Position numbers and translations under genes: made by a program | Source of the DNA: Clavelina lepadiformis | Lineage: Eukaryota > Chordata > Ascidiacea > Aplousobranchia > Clavelinidae | Direction: 5' to 3' | Assembly (NCBI RefSeq): GCF_947623445.1 | Contig: NC_135243.1 | Location: forward strand, 18,174,479-18,238,478 | DNA: 64,000 nt | Shown here: positions 34,317-48,085 of the stretch, one piece after another | Position numbering within the stretch: the first letter of the stretch is position 1 | Layout: every line of letters begins with the position of its first letter | The notes under the pieces: model-generated | What the model saw: the letters and a program-made list of their open reading frames with translations, nothing else | What the model was told of the DNA's origin: nothing | Databases searched by the model: none

Positions 34317-37071
34317 GCTTACAACACCCGGTATTCCCAGGCGGTCACCCATCCAAGTACTAACCGGGCCCGAGGTTGCTTAACTTCCGAGATCGAACGA
34401 GATCGGGTCTACTCAACCTGGTATGGTAGTAGGCGATTTCAAAAGAAAGACAATGACTTTTTCAATTATAATTCGATTGCATAGGAAGTTTGACAACAGC
34501 AAACAGTTGCCAGAAATTTGATTGAAATATACAGCATGACTAAAGTGCTTACAACACCCGGTATTCCCAGGCGGTCACCCATACAAGTACTAACCGGGCC
34601 CTAGGTTGCTTAACTTCCGAGATCGAACGAGATCGGGTCTACTCAACCTGGTATGGTCGTAGGCGATTTCAAAAGAAAGAAAATGGCCTTTTCAATTATA
34701 ATTCGATTGCATAGGAAATTCAAAACTCAAACAGTTGCTATAAATTTGATTGAAATATACAGCATGACTAAAATGCTTACAACACCCGGTATTCCCAGGC
34801 GGTCCCCCATCCAAGTACTAACCGGGCCCGAGGTTGCTTAACTTCCGAGATCGAACGAGATCGGGTCTACTCAACCTGGTATGGTCGTAGGCGATTTCAA
34901 AAGAAAGAAAATAGCTTTTTCAATTATAATTCGATTGCATAGGAAGTTTGACAAAGGCAAACAGTTGCTATAAATTTGATTGAAATATACAGCATGACTA
35001 AAATGCTTACAACACCCGGTATTCCCAGGCGGTCACCCATCCAAGTACTAACCGGGCCCGAGGTTGCTTAACTTCCGAGATCGAACGAGATCGGGTCTAC
35101 TCAACCTGGTATGGTCGTAGGCGATTTCAAAAGAAAGAAAATGGCTTTTTCAATTATAATTCGATTGCATTGGAAGTTTGACAAAAGCAAACAGTTGCTA
35201 GAAATTTGATTGAAATATACAGCATGACTAAAATGCTTACAACACCCGGTATTCCCAGGCGGTCACCCATCCAAGTACTAACCGGGCCCTAGGTTGCTTA
35301 ACTTCCGAGATCGAACGAGATCGGGTCTACTCAACTTGGTATGGTCGTAGGCGATTTCAAAAGAAAGAAAATGGCCTTTTCAATTATAATTCGATTCCAT
35401 AGGAAGTTTGACAATGGCAAACAGTTGCTAGAAATTTGATTGAAATATACAGCATGACTAAAATGCTTACAACACCCGGTATTCCCAGGCGGTCACCCAT
35501 CCAAGTACTAACCGGGCCCTAGGTTGCTTAACTTCCGACATCGAACGAGATCGGGTCTACTTAACCTGGTATGGTCGTAGGCGAATTCAAAAGAAAGAAA
35601 ATGGCCTTTTCAGTTATAATTCGATTGCATAGGAAATTCAAAAACGCAAACAGTTGCTAAAAATTTGATTGAAAAATACAGCATGACTAAAATCCTAACA
35701 ACACCCGGTATTCCCAGGCGGTCACCCATACAAGTACTAACCGGGCCCGAGGTTGCTTAACTTCCGAGATCGAACGAGATCGGGTCTACTCAGCCTGGTA
35801 TGGTAGTAGGCGATTTCAAAAGAAAAAAAATGGCTTTTTCAATTATAATTCGATTGCATAGGAGGTTTGACAAAGGCAAACAGTTGCTATAAATTTGATT
35901 GAAATATACAGCATGACTAAAATGCTTACAACACCCGGTATTCCCAGGCGGTCACCCATCCAAGTACTAACCGGGCCCGAGGTTGCCTAACTTCCGAGAT
36001 CGAACGAGATCGGGTCTACTCAACCTGGTATGGTCGTAGGCGAATTCAAAAGAAAGAAATAGGCCTTTTCAATTATAATTCGATTCCATAGGAAATTCAA
36101 AAGCGCAAACAGTTGCTAGAAATTTGATTGAAATATACAGCATGACTAAAATGCTTACAACACCCGGTATTCCCAGGCGGTCACCCATCCAAGTACTAAC
36201 CGGGCCCGAGGTTGCTTAACTTCCGAGATCGAACGAGATCGGGTCTACTCATCCTGGTATGGTCGTAGGCGATTTCAAAAGAAAGAAAATGGCTTTTTCA
36301 ATTATAATTCGATTGCATTGGAAGTTTGACAAAGGCAAACAGTTGCTAGAAATTTGATTGAAAAATACAGCATGACTAAAATGCTTACAACACCCGGTAT
36401 TCCCAGGCGGTCACCCATCCAAGTACTAACCGGGCCCGAGGTTGCTTAACTTCCGAGATCAAACGAGATCGGGTCTACTCAACCTGGTATGGTAGTAGGC
36501 GATTTCAAAAGAAAGACAATGGCTTTTTCAATTATAATTCGATTGCATAGGAAGTTTGACAAAAGCAAACAGTTGCCAGAAATTTGATTGAAATATACAG
36601 CATGACTAAAATGCTTACAACACCCGGTATTCCCAGGCGGTCACCCATCCAAGTACTAACCGGGCCCGAGGTTGCCTAACTTCCGAGATCGAACGAGATC
36701 GGGTCTACTCAGCCTGGTATGGTAGTAGGCGATTTCAAAAGAAAAAAAATGGCTTTTTCAATTATAATTCGACTGCATAGGAGGTTTGACAAAGGCAAAC
36801 AGTTGCTATAAATTTGATTGAAATATACAGCATGACTAAAATGCTTACAACACCCGGTATTCCCAGGCGGTCACCCATCCAAGTACTAACCGGGCCCGAG
36901 GTTGCCTAACTTCCGAGATCGAACGAGATCGGGCCTACTCAACCTGGTATGGTCGTAGGCGAATTCAAAAGAAAGAAAATGGCCTTTTCAATTATAATTC
37001 GATTGCATAGGAAATTCAAAAGCGCAAACAGTTGCTAGAAATTTGATTGAAATATACAGCATGACTAAAAT

Positions 37072-37189
37072 GCTTACAACACCCGGTATTCCCAGGCGGT
37101 CACCCATCCAAGTACTAACCGGGCCCGAGGTTGCTTAACTTCCGAGATCGAACGAGATCGGGTCTACTCAACCTGGTATGGTTGTAGGC
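37072..37189 (-). rRNA. 5S rRNA gene, unit 162, GCCTACAAC 5' end
   Basis: The 5' end is GCCTACAAC, turning the G.U at helix I pair 7 into A-U. The C.A mismatch at pair 3 remains. I saw this change nowhere else. Confidence 0.9.
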
Positions 37190-40100
37190 GATTTCAAAAG
37201 AAAGAAAATGGCTTTTTCAATTATAATTCGATTGCATTGGAAGTTTGACAAAGGCAAACAGTTGCTAGAAATTTGATTGAAAAATACAGCATGACTAAAA
37301 TGCTTACAACACCCGGTATTCCCAGGCGGTCACCCATCCAAGTACTAACCGGGCCCGAGGTTGCTTAACTTCCGAGATCGAACGAGATCGGGTCTACTCA
37401 ACCTGGTATGGTAGTAGGCGATTTCAAAAGAAAGACAATGGCTTTTTCAATTATAATTCGATTGCATAGGAAGTTTGACAACAGCAAACAGTTGCTAGAA
37501 ATTTGATTGAAATATACAGCATGACTAAAATGCTTACAACACCCGGTATTCCCAGGCGGTCACCCATCCAAGTACTAACTGGGCCCGAGGTTGCCTAACT
37601 TCCGAGATCGAACGAGATCGGGTCTACTCAACCTGGTATGGTCGTAGGCGAATTCAAAAGAAAGAAAATGGCTTTTTCAATTATAATTCGATTGCATAAG
37701 AAATTCAAAAACGCAAACAGTTGCTAGAAATTTGATTGAAATATACAGCATGACTAAAATGCTTACAACACCCGGTATTCCCAGGCGGTCACCCATCCAA
37801 GTACTAACCGGGCCCGAGGTTGCCTAACTTCCGAGATCGAACGAGATCGTGTCTACTCAACCTGGTATGGTCGTAGGCGATTTCAAAAGAAAGAAAATGG
37901 CGTTTTCAATTATAATTCGATTGCATAGGAAGTTTGACAAAGGCAAACAGTTGCTAGAAATTTGATTGAAATATACAGCATGACTAAAATGCTTACAACA
38001 CCCGGTATTCCCAGGCGGTCACCCATCCAAGTACTAACCGGGCCCGAGGTTGCTTAACTTCCGAGATCGAACGAGATCGGATCTACTCAACCTGGAATGG
38101 TCGTAGGCGATTTCAAAAAAAAAAAATGGCCTTTTCAATTATAATTCGATTGCATAGGAAATTCAAAAACGCAAACAGTTGCTATAAATTTGATTGAAAT
38201 ATAGTGCATGACTAAAATGCTTACAACACCCGGTATTCCCAGGCGGTCACCCATCCAAGTACTAACCGGGCCCGAGGTTGCTTAACTTCCGAGATCGAAC
38301 GAGATCGGGTCTACTCAACCTGGTATGGTAGTAGGCGATTTCAAAAGAAAGACAATGACTTTTTCAATTATAATTCGATTGCATAGGAAGTTTGACAACA
38401 GCAAACAGTTGCCAGAAATTTGATTGAAATATACAGCATGACTAAAGTGCTTACAACACCCGGTATTCCCAGGCGGTCACCCATACAAGTACTAACCGGG
38501 CCCTAGGTTGCTTAACTTCCGAGATCGAACGAGATCGGGTCTACTCAACCTGGTATGGTCGTAGGCGATTTCAAAAGAAAGAAAATGGCCTTTTCAATTA
38601 TAATTCGATTGCATAGGAAATTCAAAACTCAAACAGTTGCTATAAATTTGATTGAAATATACAGCATGACTAAAATGCTTACAACACCCGGTATTCCCAG
38701 GCGGTCCCCCATCCAAGTACTAACCGGGCCCGAGGTTGCTTAACTTCCGAGATCGAACGAGATCGGGTCTACTCAACCTGGTATGGTCGTAGGCGATTTC
38801 AAAAGAAAGAAAATAGCTTTTTCAATTATAATTCGATTGCATAGGAAGTTTGACAAAGGCAAACAGTTGCTATAAATTTGATTGAAATATACAGCATGAC
38901 TAAAATGCTTACAACACCCGGTATTCCCAGGCGGTCACCCATCCAAGTACTAACCGGGCCCGAGGTTGCTTAACTTCCGAGATCGAACGAGATCGGGTCT
39001 ACTCAACCTGGTATGGTCGTAGGCGATTTCAAAAGAAAGAAAATGGCTTTTTCAATTATAATTCGATTGCATTGGAAGTTTGACAAAGGCAAACAGTTGC
39101 TAGAAATTTGATTGAAATATACAGCATGACTAAAATGCTTACAACACCCGGTATTCCCAGGCGGTCACCCATCCAAGTACTAACCGGGCCCGAGGTTGCT
39201 TAACTTCCGAGATCGAACGAGATCGGGTCTACTCAACCTGGTATGGTAGTAGGCGATTTCAAAAGAAAGAAAATGGCCTTTTCAATTATAATTCGATTGC
39301 ATAGGAAGTTTGACAACAGCAAACAGTTGCCAGAAATTTGATTGAAATATACAGCATGACTAAAATGCTTACAACACCCGGTATTCCCAGGCGGTCACCC
39401 ATCCAAGTACTAACTGGGCCCGAGGTTGCCTAACTTCCGAGATCGAACGAGATCGGGTCTACTCAACCTGGTATGGTCGTAGGCGAATTCAAAAGAAAGA
39501 AAATGGCTTTTTCAATTATAATTCGATTGCATAGGAAATTCAAAAGCGCAAACAGTTGCTAGAATTTTGATTGAAATATACAGCATGACTAAAATGCTTA
39601 CAACACCCGGTATTCCCAGGCGGTCACCCATCCAAGTACTAACCGGGCCCGAGGTTGCCTAACTTCCGAGATCGAACGAGATCGTGTCTACTCAACCTGG
39701 TATGGTCGTAGGCGAATTCAATAGAAAGAAAATGGCTTTTTCAATTATAATTCGATTGCATAGGAAATTCAAAAGCGCAAACAGTTGCTAGAAATTTGAT
39801 TGAAATATACAGCATGACTAAAATGCTTACAACACCCGGTATTCCCAGGCGGTCACCCATCCAAGTACTAACCGGGCCCGAGGTTGCTTAACTTCCGAGA
39901 TCGAACGAGATCGGGTCTACTCAACCTGGTATGGTCGTAGGCGATTTCAAAAGAAAGAAAATGGCTTTTTCAATTATAATTCGATTGCATTGGAAGTTTG
40001 ACAAAGGCAAACAGTTGCTAGAAATTTGATTGAAATATACAGCATGACTAAAATGCTTACAACACCCGGTATTCCCAGGCGGTCACCCATCCAAGTACTA

Positions 40101-40284
40101 ACCGGGCCCGAGGTTGCTTAACTTCCGAGATCGAACGAGATCGGGTCTACTCAACCTGGTATGGTAGTAGGCGATTTCAAAAGAAAGAAAATGGCTTTTT
40201 CAATTATAATTCGATTGCATAGGAAGTTTGACAACAGCAAACAGTTGCCAGAAATTTGATTGAAATATACAGCATGACTAAAAT

Positions 40285-40402
40285 GCTTACAACACCCGGT
40301 ATTCCCAGGCGGTCACCCATCCAAGTACTAACCGGGCCCGAGGTTGCTTAACTTCCGAGATCGAACGAGATCGGGTCTACTCAACCTGGTAAGGTAGTAG
40401 GC
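40285..40402 (-). rRNA. 5S rRNA gene, unit 176, loop A change CTTACC
   Basis: Loop A reads CTTACC instead of CATACC, combined with the GCCTACTAC 5' end. Loop A is the three-way junction of the rRNA and is strongly conserved, so this copy's product would probably fold less well. The change is private. Confidence 0.88.
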
Positions 40403-41320
40403 GATTTCAAAAGAAAGACAATGACTTTTTCAATTATAATTCGATTGCATAGGAAGTTTGACAACAGCAAACAATTGCCAGAAATTTGATTGAAATATAC
40501 AGCATGACTAAAGTGCTTACAACACCCGGTATTCCCAGGCGGTCACCCATCCAAGTACTAACCGGGCCCTAGGTTGCTTAACTTCCGAGATCGAACGAGA
40601 TCGGGTCTACTCAACCTGGTATGGTCGTAGGCGATTTCAAAAGAAAGAAAATGGCCTTTTCAATTATAATTCGATTGCATAGGAAGTTTGACAAGGGCAA
40701 ACAGTTGCTAGAAATTTGATTGAAATATACAGCATGACTAAAATGCTTACAACACCCGGTATTCCCAGGCGGTCACCCATCCAAGTACTAACCGGGCCCG
40801 AGGTTGCTTAACTTCCGAGATCGAACGAGATCGGGTCTACTCCACCTGGTATGGTCGTAGGCGATTTCAAAAGAAAGAAAATGGCCTTTTCAATTATAAT
40901 TCGATTGCATAGGAAATTCAAAACTCAAACAGTTGCTATAAATTTGATTGAAATATACAGCATGACTAAAATGCTTACAACACCCGGTATTCCCAGGCGG
41001 TCCCCCATCCAAGTACTAACCGGGCCCGAGGTTGCTTAACTTCCGAGATCGAACGAGATCGGGTCTACTCAACCTGGTATGGTCGTAGGCGATTTCAAAA
41101 GAAAGAAAATAGCTTTTTCAATTATAATTCGATTGCATAGGAAGTTTGACAAAGGCAAACAGTTGCTATAAATTTGATTGAAATATACAGCATGACTAAA
41201 ATGCTTACAACACCCGGTATTCCCAGGCGGTCACCCATCCAAGTACTAACCGGGCCCGAGGTTGCTTAACTTCCGAGATCGAACGAGATCGGGTCTACTC
41301 AACCTGGTATGGTCGTAGGC

Positions 41321-42465
41321 GATTTCAAAAGAAAGAAAATGGCTTTTTCAATTATAATTCGATTGCATTGGAAGTTTGACAAAAGCAAACAGTTGCTAGA
41401 AATTTGATTGAAATATACAGCATGACTAAAATGCTTACAACACCCGGTATTCCCAGGCGGTCACCCATCCAAGTACTAACCGGGCCCTAGGTTGCTTAAC
41501 TTCCGAGATCGAACGAGATCGGGTCTACTCAACTTGGTATGGTCGTAGGCGATTTCAAAAGAAAGAAAATGGCCTTTTCAATTATAATTCGATTCCATAG
41601 GAAGTTTGACAATGGCAAACAGTTGCTAGAAATTTGATTGAAATATACAGCATGACTAAAATGCTTACAACACCCGGTATTCCCAGGCGGTCACCCATCC
41701 AAGTACTAACCGGGCCCTAGGTTGCTTAACTTTCGACATCGAACGAGATCGGGTCTACTTAACCTGGTATGGTCGTAGGCGAATTCAAAAGAAAGAAAAT
41801 GGCCTTTTCAGTTATAATTCGATTGCATAGGAAATTCAAAAACACAAAAAGTTGCTAGAAATTTGATTGAAATATACAGCATGACTAAAATCCTAACAAC
41901 ACCCGGTATTCCCAGGCGGTCACCCATCCAAGTACTAACCGGGCCCTAGGTTGTTTACTTCCGAGATCGAACGAGATCGGGTCTACTCAACCTGGTATGG
42001 TCGTAAGCGATTTCAAAAGAAAGAAAATGGCTTTTTCAATTATAATTCGATTGCATAGGAAATTCAAAAAGGAAACAGTTGCTAGAAATTTGATTGAAAT
42101 ATACAGCATGACTAAAATGCTTACAACACCCGGTATTCCCAGGCGGTCACCCATCCAAGTACTAACCGGGCCCGAGGTTGCCTAACTTCCGAGATCGAAC
42201 GAGATCGTGTCTACTCAACCTGGTATGGTCGTAGGCGAATTCAATAGAAAGAAAATGGCTTTTTCAATTATAATTCGATTGCATAGGAAATTCAAAAGCG
42301 CAAACAGTTGCTAGAAATTTGATTGAAATATACAGCATGACTAAAATGCTTACAACACCCGGTATTCCCAGGCGGTCACCCATCCAAGTACTAACCGGGC
42401 CCGAGGTTGCTTAACTTCCGAGATCGAACGAGATCGGGTCTACTCAACCTGGTATGGTCGTAGGC
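41321..42465 (-). repeat. 5-unit tandem duplication, left copy
   Basis: 1145 bp, units 181-185, directly followed by units 186-190. I saw one difference by eye: ctttcgacatc near 41742 against cttccgacatc in the right copy. Confidence 0.92.
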
Positions 42466-43610
42466 GATTTCAAAAGAAAGAAAATGGCTTTTTCAATTAT
42501 AATTCGATTGCATTGGAAGTTTGACAAAAGCAAACAGTTGCTAGAAATTTGATTGAAATATACAGCATGACTAAAATGCTTACAACACCCGGTATTCCCA
42601 GGCGGTCACCCATCCAAGTACTAACCGGGCCCTAGGTTGCTTAACTTCCGAGATCGAACGAGATCGGGTCTACTCAACTTGGTATGGTCGTAGGCGATTT
42701 CAAAAGAAAGAAAATGGCCTTTTCAATTATAATTCGATTCCATAGGAAGTTTGACAATGGCAAACAGTTGCTAGAAATTTGATTGAAATATACAGCATGA
42801 CTAAAATGCTTACAACACCCGGTATTCCCAGGCGGTCACCCATCCAAGTACTAACCGGGCCCTAGGTTGCTTAACTTCCGACATCGAACGAGATCGGGTC
42901 TACTTAACCTGGTATGGTCGTAGGCGAATTCAAAAGAAAGAAAATGGCCTTTTCAGTTATAATTCGATTGCATAGGAAATTCAAAAACACAAAAAGTTGC
43001 TAGAAATTTGATTGAAATATACAGCATGACTAAAATCCTAACAACACCCGGTATTCCCAGGCGGTCACCCATCCAAGTACTAACCGGGCCCTAGGTTGTT
43101 TACTTCCGAGATCGAACGAGATCGGGTCTACTCAACCTGGTATGGTCGTAAGCGATTTCAAAAGAAAGAAAATGGCTTTTTCAATTATAATTCGATTGCA
43201 TAGGAAATTCAAAAAGGAAACAGTTGCTAGAAATTTGATTGAAATATACAGCATGACTAAAATGCTTACAACACCCGGTATTCCCAGGCGGTCACCCATC
43301 CAAGTACTAACCGGGCCCGAGGTTGCCTAACTTCCGAGATCGAACGAGATCGTGTCTACTCAACCTGGTATGGTCGTAGGCGAATTCAATAGAAAGAAAA
43401 TGGCTTTTTCAATTATAATTCGATTGCATAGGAAATTCAAAAGCGCAAACAGTTGCTAGAAATTTGATTGAAATATACAGCATGACTAAAATGCTTACAA
43501 CACCCGGTATTCCCAGGCGGTCACCCATCCAAGTACTAACCGGGCCCGAGGTTGCTTAACTTCCGAGATCGAACGAGATCGGGTCTACTCAACCTGGTAT
43601 GGTCGTAGGC
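42466..43610 (-). repeat. 5-unit tandem duplication, right copy
   Basis: Direct copy of 41321-42465. Both contain a 117-nt box A gene with the GTTGTTAGG 3' end (41892, 43037), a combination found nowhere else, so the fusion gene arose before the duplication. Confidence 0.92.
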
Positions 43611-46600
43611 GATTTCAAAAGAAAGAAAATGGCTTTTTCAATTATAATTCGATTGCATTGGAAGTTTGACAAAGGCAAACAGTTGCTAGAAATTTGATTG
43701 AAATATACAGCATGACTAAAATGCTTACAACACCCGGTATTCCCAGGCGGTCACCCATCCAAGTACTAACCGGGCCCGAGGTTGCTTAACTTCCGAGATC
43801 GAACGAGATCGGGTCTACTCAACCTGGTATGGTAGTAGGCGATTTCAAAAGAAAGAAAATGGCTTTTTCAATTATAATTCGATTGCATAGGAAGTTTGAC
43901 AACAGCAAACAGTTGCCAGAAATTTGATTGAAATATACAGCATGACTAAAATGCTTACAACACCCGGTATTCCCAGGCGGTCACCCATCCAAGTACTAAC
44001 CGGGCCCTAGGTTGCTTAACTTCCGAGATCGAACGAGATCGGGTCTACTCAACCTGGTATGGTCGTAAGCGATTTCAAAAGAAAGAAAATGGCTTTTTAA
44101 ATTATATTAATTCGATTGCATAGGAAGTTTGATAAAGGCAAACAGTTGCTAGAAATTTGATTGAAATATACAGCATGACTAAAATGCTTACAACACCCGG
44201 TATTCCCAGGCGGTCACCCATCCAAGTACTAACCGGGCCCGAGGTTGCTTAACTTCCGAGATCGAACGAGATCGGGTCCACTCAACCTGGTATGGTCGTA
44301 GGCGATTTCAAAAGAAAGAAAATGGCCTTTTCAATTATAATTCGATTGCATAGGAAGTTTGACAAAGGCAAACAGTTGCTAGAAATTTGATTGAAATATA
44401 CAGCATGACTAAAATGCTTACAACACCCGGTATTCCCAGGCGGTCACCCATCCAAGTACTAACCGGGCCAGAGATTGCTTAACTTCCGAGATCGAACGAG
44501 ATCGGGTCTACTCAACCTGGAATGGTCGTAGGCGATTTCAAAAGAAAGAAAATGGCCTTTTCAATTATAATTCGATTGCATAGGAAATTCAAAAACGCAA
44601 ACAGTTGCTATAAATTTGATTGAAATATAGTGCATGACTAAAATGCTTACAACACCCGGTATTCCCAGGCGGTCACCCATCCAAGTACTAACCGGGCCCT
44701 AGGTTGTTTACTTCCGAGATCGAACGAGATCGGGTCTACTCAACCTGGTATGGTCGTAAGCGATTTCAAAAGAAAGAAAATGGCTTTTTCAATTATAATT
44801 CGATTGCATAGGAAATTCAAAAAGGAAACAGTTGCTAGAAATTTGATTGAAATATACAGCATGACTAAAATGCTTACAACACCCGGTATTCCCAGGCGGT
44901 CACCCATACAAGTACTAACCGGGCCCGAGGTTGCTTAACTTCCGAGATCGAACGAGATCGGGTCTACTCAACCTGGTATGGTCGTAAGCGATTTCAAAAG
45001 AAAGAAAATGGCCTTTTCAATTTTAATTCGATTCCATAGGAAGTTTGACAAAAGCAAACAGTTGCTAGAAATTTGATTGAAATATACAGCATGACTAAAA
45101 TGCTTACAACACCCGGTATACCCAGGCGTTCACCCATACAAGTACTAACCGGGCCCGAGGTTGCCTAACTTCCGAGATCGAACGAGATCGGGTCTACTCA
45201 ACCTGGTATGGTCGTAGGCGAATTCAAAAGAAAGAAAATGGCTTTTTCAATTATAATTCGATTGCATAGGAAATTCAAAAACGCAAAGAGTTGCTAGAAA
45301 TTTGATTGAAATATACAGCATGACTAAAATGCTTACAACACCCGGTATTCCCAGGCGGTCACCCATCCAAGTACTAACCGGGCCCGAGGTTGCTTAACTT
45401 CCGAGATCGAACGAGATCGGGTCTACTCAACCTGGTATGGTCGTAGGCGATTTCAAAAGAAAGAAAATGGCTTTTACAATTATAATTCGATTGCATTGGA
45501 AGTTTGACAAGGGCAAACAGTTGCTAGAAATTTGATTGAAATATAGTGCATGACTAAAATGCTTACAACACCCGGTATTCCCAGGCGGTCACCCATCCAA
45601 GTACTAACCGGGCACGAGGTTGCTTAACTTCCGAAATCGAACGAGATCGGGTCTACTCAACCTGGTATGGTAGTAGGCGATTTCAAAAGAAAGACAATGG
45701 CTTTTTCAATTATAATTCGATTGCATAGGAAGTTTGACAACAGCAAACAGTTGCTATAAATTTGATTGAAATATACAGCATGACTAAAATGCTTACAACA
45801 CCCGGTATTCCCAGGCGGTCACCCATACAAGTACTAACCGGGCCCGAGGTTGCCTAACTTCCGACATCGAACGAGATCGGGTCTACTTAACCTGGTATGG
45901 TCGTAGGCGAATTCAAAAGAAAGAAAATGGCCTTTTCAATTATAATTCGATTGCATAAGAAATTCAAAAACGCAATCAGTTGCTAGAAATTTGATTGAAA
46001 TATACAGCATGACTAAATTGCTTATAACACCCGGTTTTCCCAGGCGGTCACCCATCCAAGTACTAACCGGGCCCGAGGTTGCTTAACTTCCGAGATCGAA
46101 CGAGATCGGGTCTACTCAACCTGGTATGGTAGTAGGCGATTTCAAAAGAAAAAAAATGGCTTTTTCAAATTAAATTCGATTGCATAGGAAGTTTGACAAC
46201 GGCAAACAGTTGCTATAAATTTGATTGAAATATACAGCATGACTAAAATGCTTACAACACCCGGTATTCCCAGGCGGTCACCCATCCAAGTACTAACCGG
46301 GCCCGAGGTTGCTTAACTTCCGAGATCGAACGACATCGGGTCCACTCAACCTGGTATGGTCGTAGGCGATTTCAAAAGAAAGAAAATGGCGTTTTCAATT
46401 ATAATTCGATTGCATAGGAAGTTTGACAAAGGCAAACAGTTGCTAGAAGATTGATTGAAATATACAGCATGACTAAAATGCTTACAACACCCGGTATTCC
46501 CAGGCGGTCACCCATCCAAGTACTAACCGGGCCCGAGGTTGCTTAACTTCCGAGATCGAACGAGATCGGATCTACTCAACCTGGAATGGTCGTAGGCGAT

Positions 46601-46707
46601 TTCAAAAAAAAAAAATGGCCTTTTCAATTATAATTCGATTGCATAGGAAATTCAAAAACGCAAACAGTTGCTATAAATTTGATTGAAATATAGTGCATGA
46701 CTAAAAT

Positions 46708-46825
46708 GCTTACAACACCCGGTATTCCCAGGCGGTCACCCATCCAAGTACTAACCGGGCCCGAGGTTGCTTAACTTCCGAGATCGAACGAGATCGGGTC
46801 TACTCAACCTGGTATGGTAGTATGC
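46708..46825 (-). rRNA. 5S rRNA gene, unit 204, GCATACTAC 5' end
   Basis: The 5' end is GCATACTAC, with mismatches at helix I pairs 3 and 7. Partners at 34317, 38219, 54737 and 57947 have GCCTACTAC. All five precede, in coordinate order, a three-T-terminator gene and follow the spacer with the long A tract. Confidence 0.9.
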
Positions 46826-47167
46826 GATTTCAAAAGAAAGACAATGACTTTTTCAATTATAATTCGATTGCATAGGAAGTTTGACAACAGCAAACAGTTG
46901 CCAGAAATTTGATTGAAATATACAGCATGACTAAAGTGCTTACAACACCCGGTATTCCCAGGCGGTCACCCATCCAAGTACTAACCGGGCCCTAGGTTGC
47001 TTAACTTCCGAGATCGAACGAGATCGGGTCTACTCAACCTGGTATGGTCGTAGGCGATTTCAAAAGAAAGAAAATGGCCTTTTCAATTATAATTCGATTG
47101 CATAGGAAGTTTGACAAGGGCAAACAGTTGCTAGAAATTTGATTGAAATATACAGCATGACTAAAAT

Positions 47168-47285
47168 GCTTACAACACCCGGTATTCCCAGGCGGTCACC
47201 CATCCAAGTACTAACCGGGCCCGAGGTTGCTTAACTTCCGAGATCGAACGAGATCGGGTCTACTCAACCTGGTATGGTCGTAGGC
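47168..47285 (-). rRNA. 5S rRNA gene, unit 206, left member of an identical pair
   Basis: This copy is close to the array consensus throughout, with intact boxes A and C and a four-T terminator; helix I has the usual C.A at pair 3. It is identical to the next unit over the full 230 bp including the spacer with ttgacaaggg. Confidence 0.93.
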
Positions 47286-47397
47286 GATTTCAAAAGAAAG
47301 AAAATGGCCTTTTCAATTATAATTCGATTGCATAGGAAGTTTGACAAGGGCAAACAGTTGCTAGAAATTTGATTGAAATATACAGCATGACTAAAAT

Positions 47398-47515
47398 GCT
47401 TACAACACCCGGTATTCCCAGGCGGTCACCCATCCAAGTACTAACCGGGCCCGAGGTTGCTTAACTTCCGAGATCGAACGAGATCGGGTCTACTCAACCT
47501 GGTATGGTCGTAGGC
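47398..47515 (-). rRNA. 5S rRNA gene, unit 207, right member of an identical pair
   Basis: Identical to the gene at 47168. The related block at 40515-41090 has only one such unit between the three-T-terminator gene and the aaaactcaaac spacer, so this copy was added by a single-unit exchange. Confidence 0.93.
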
Positions 47516-48085
47516 GATTTCAAAAGAAAGAAAATGGCCTTTTCAATTATAATTCGATTGCATAGGAAATTCAAAACTCAAACAGTTGCTATAAATTTGA
47601 TTGAAATATACAGCATGACTAAAATGCTTACAACACCCGGTATTCCCAGGCGGTCACCCATCCAAGTACTAACCGGGCCCGAGGTTGCTTAACTTCCGAG
47701 ATCGAACGAGATCGGGTCTACTCAACCTGGTATGGTCGTAGGCGATTTCAAAAGAAAGAAAATGGCTTTTTCAATTATAATTCGATTGCATTGGAAGTTT
47801 GACAAAAGCAAACAGTTGCTAGAAATTTGATTGAAATATACAGCATGACTAAAATGCTTACAACACCCGGTATTCCCAGGCGGTCACCCATCCAAGTACT
47901 AACCGGGCCCTAGGTTGCTTAACTTCCGAGATCGAACGAGATCGGGTCTACTCAACTTGGTATGGTCGTAGGCGATTTCAAAAGAAAGAAAATGGCCTTT
48001 TCAATTATAATTCGATTCCATAGGAAGTTTGACAATGGCAAACAGTTGCTAGAAACTTGATTGAAATATACAGCATGACTAAAAT

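Larger units (their letters stand above)
32138..40172 (-). repeat. Array tile 5: 5S units 141-175 with gene coordinates
   Basis: Low coordinates of the 5S genes (all to +117): 32249, 32479, 32709, 32938, 33167, 33400, 33630, 33859, 34089, 34317, 34547, 34775, 35005, 35235, 35465, 35694, 35924, 36153, 36383, 36613, 36843, 37072, 37302, 37532, 37761, 37991, 38219, 38449, 38677, 38907, 39137, 39367, 39596, 39825, 40055. A 17-unit periodicity shows here: units 139-143 match 156-160 (offset 3904) and units 149-153 match 166-170 (offset 3902). Confidence 0.95.
47056..47515 (-). repeat. Identical adjacent 230-bp units
   Basis: Units 206 and 207 (47056-47285 and 47286-47515) are identical base for base as read by eye, spacer and gene. 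Confidence 0.93.
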
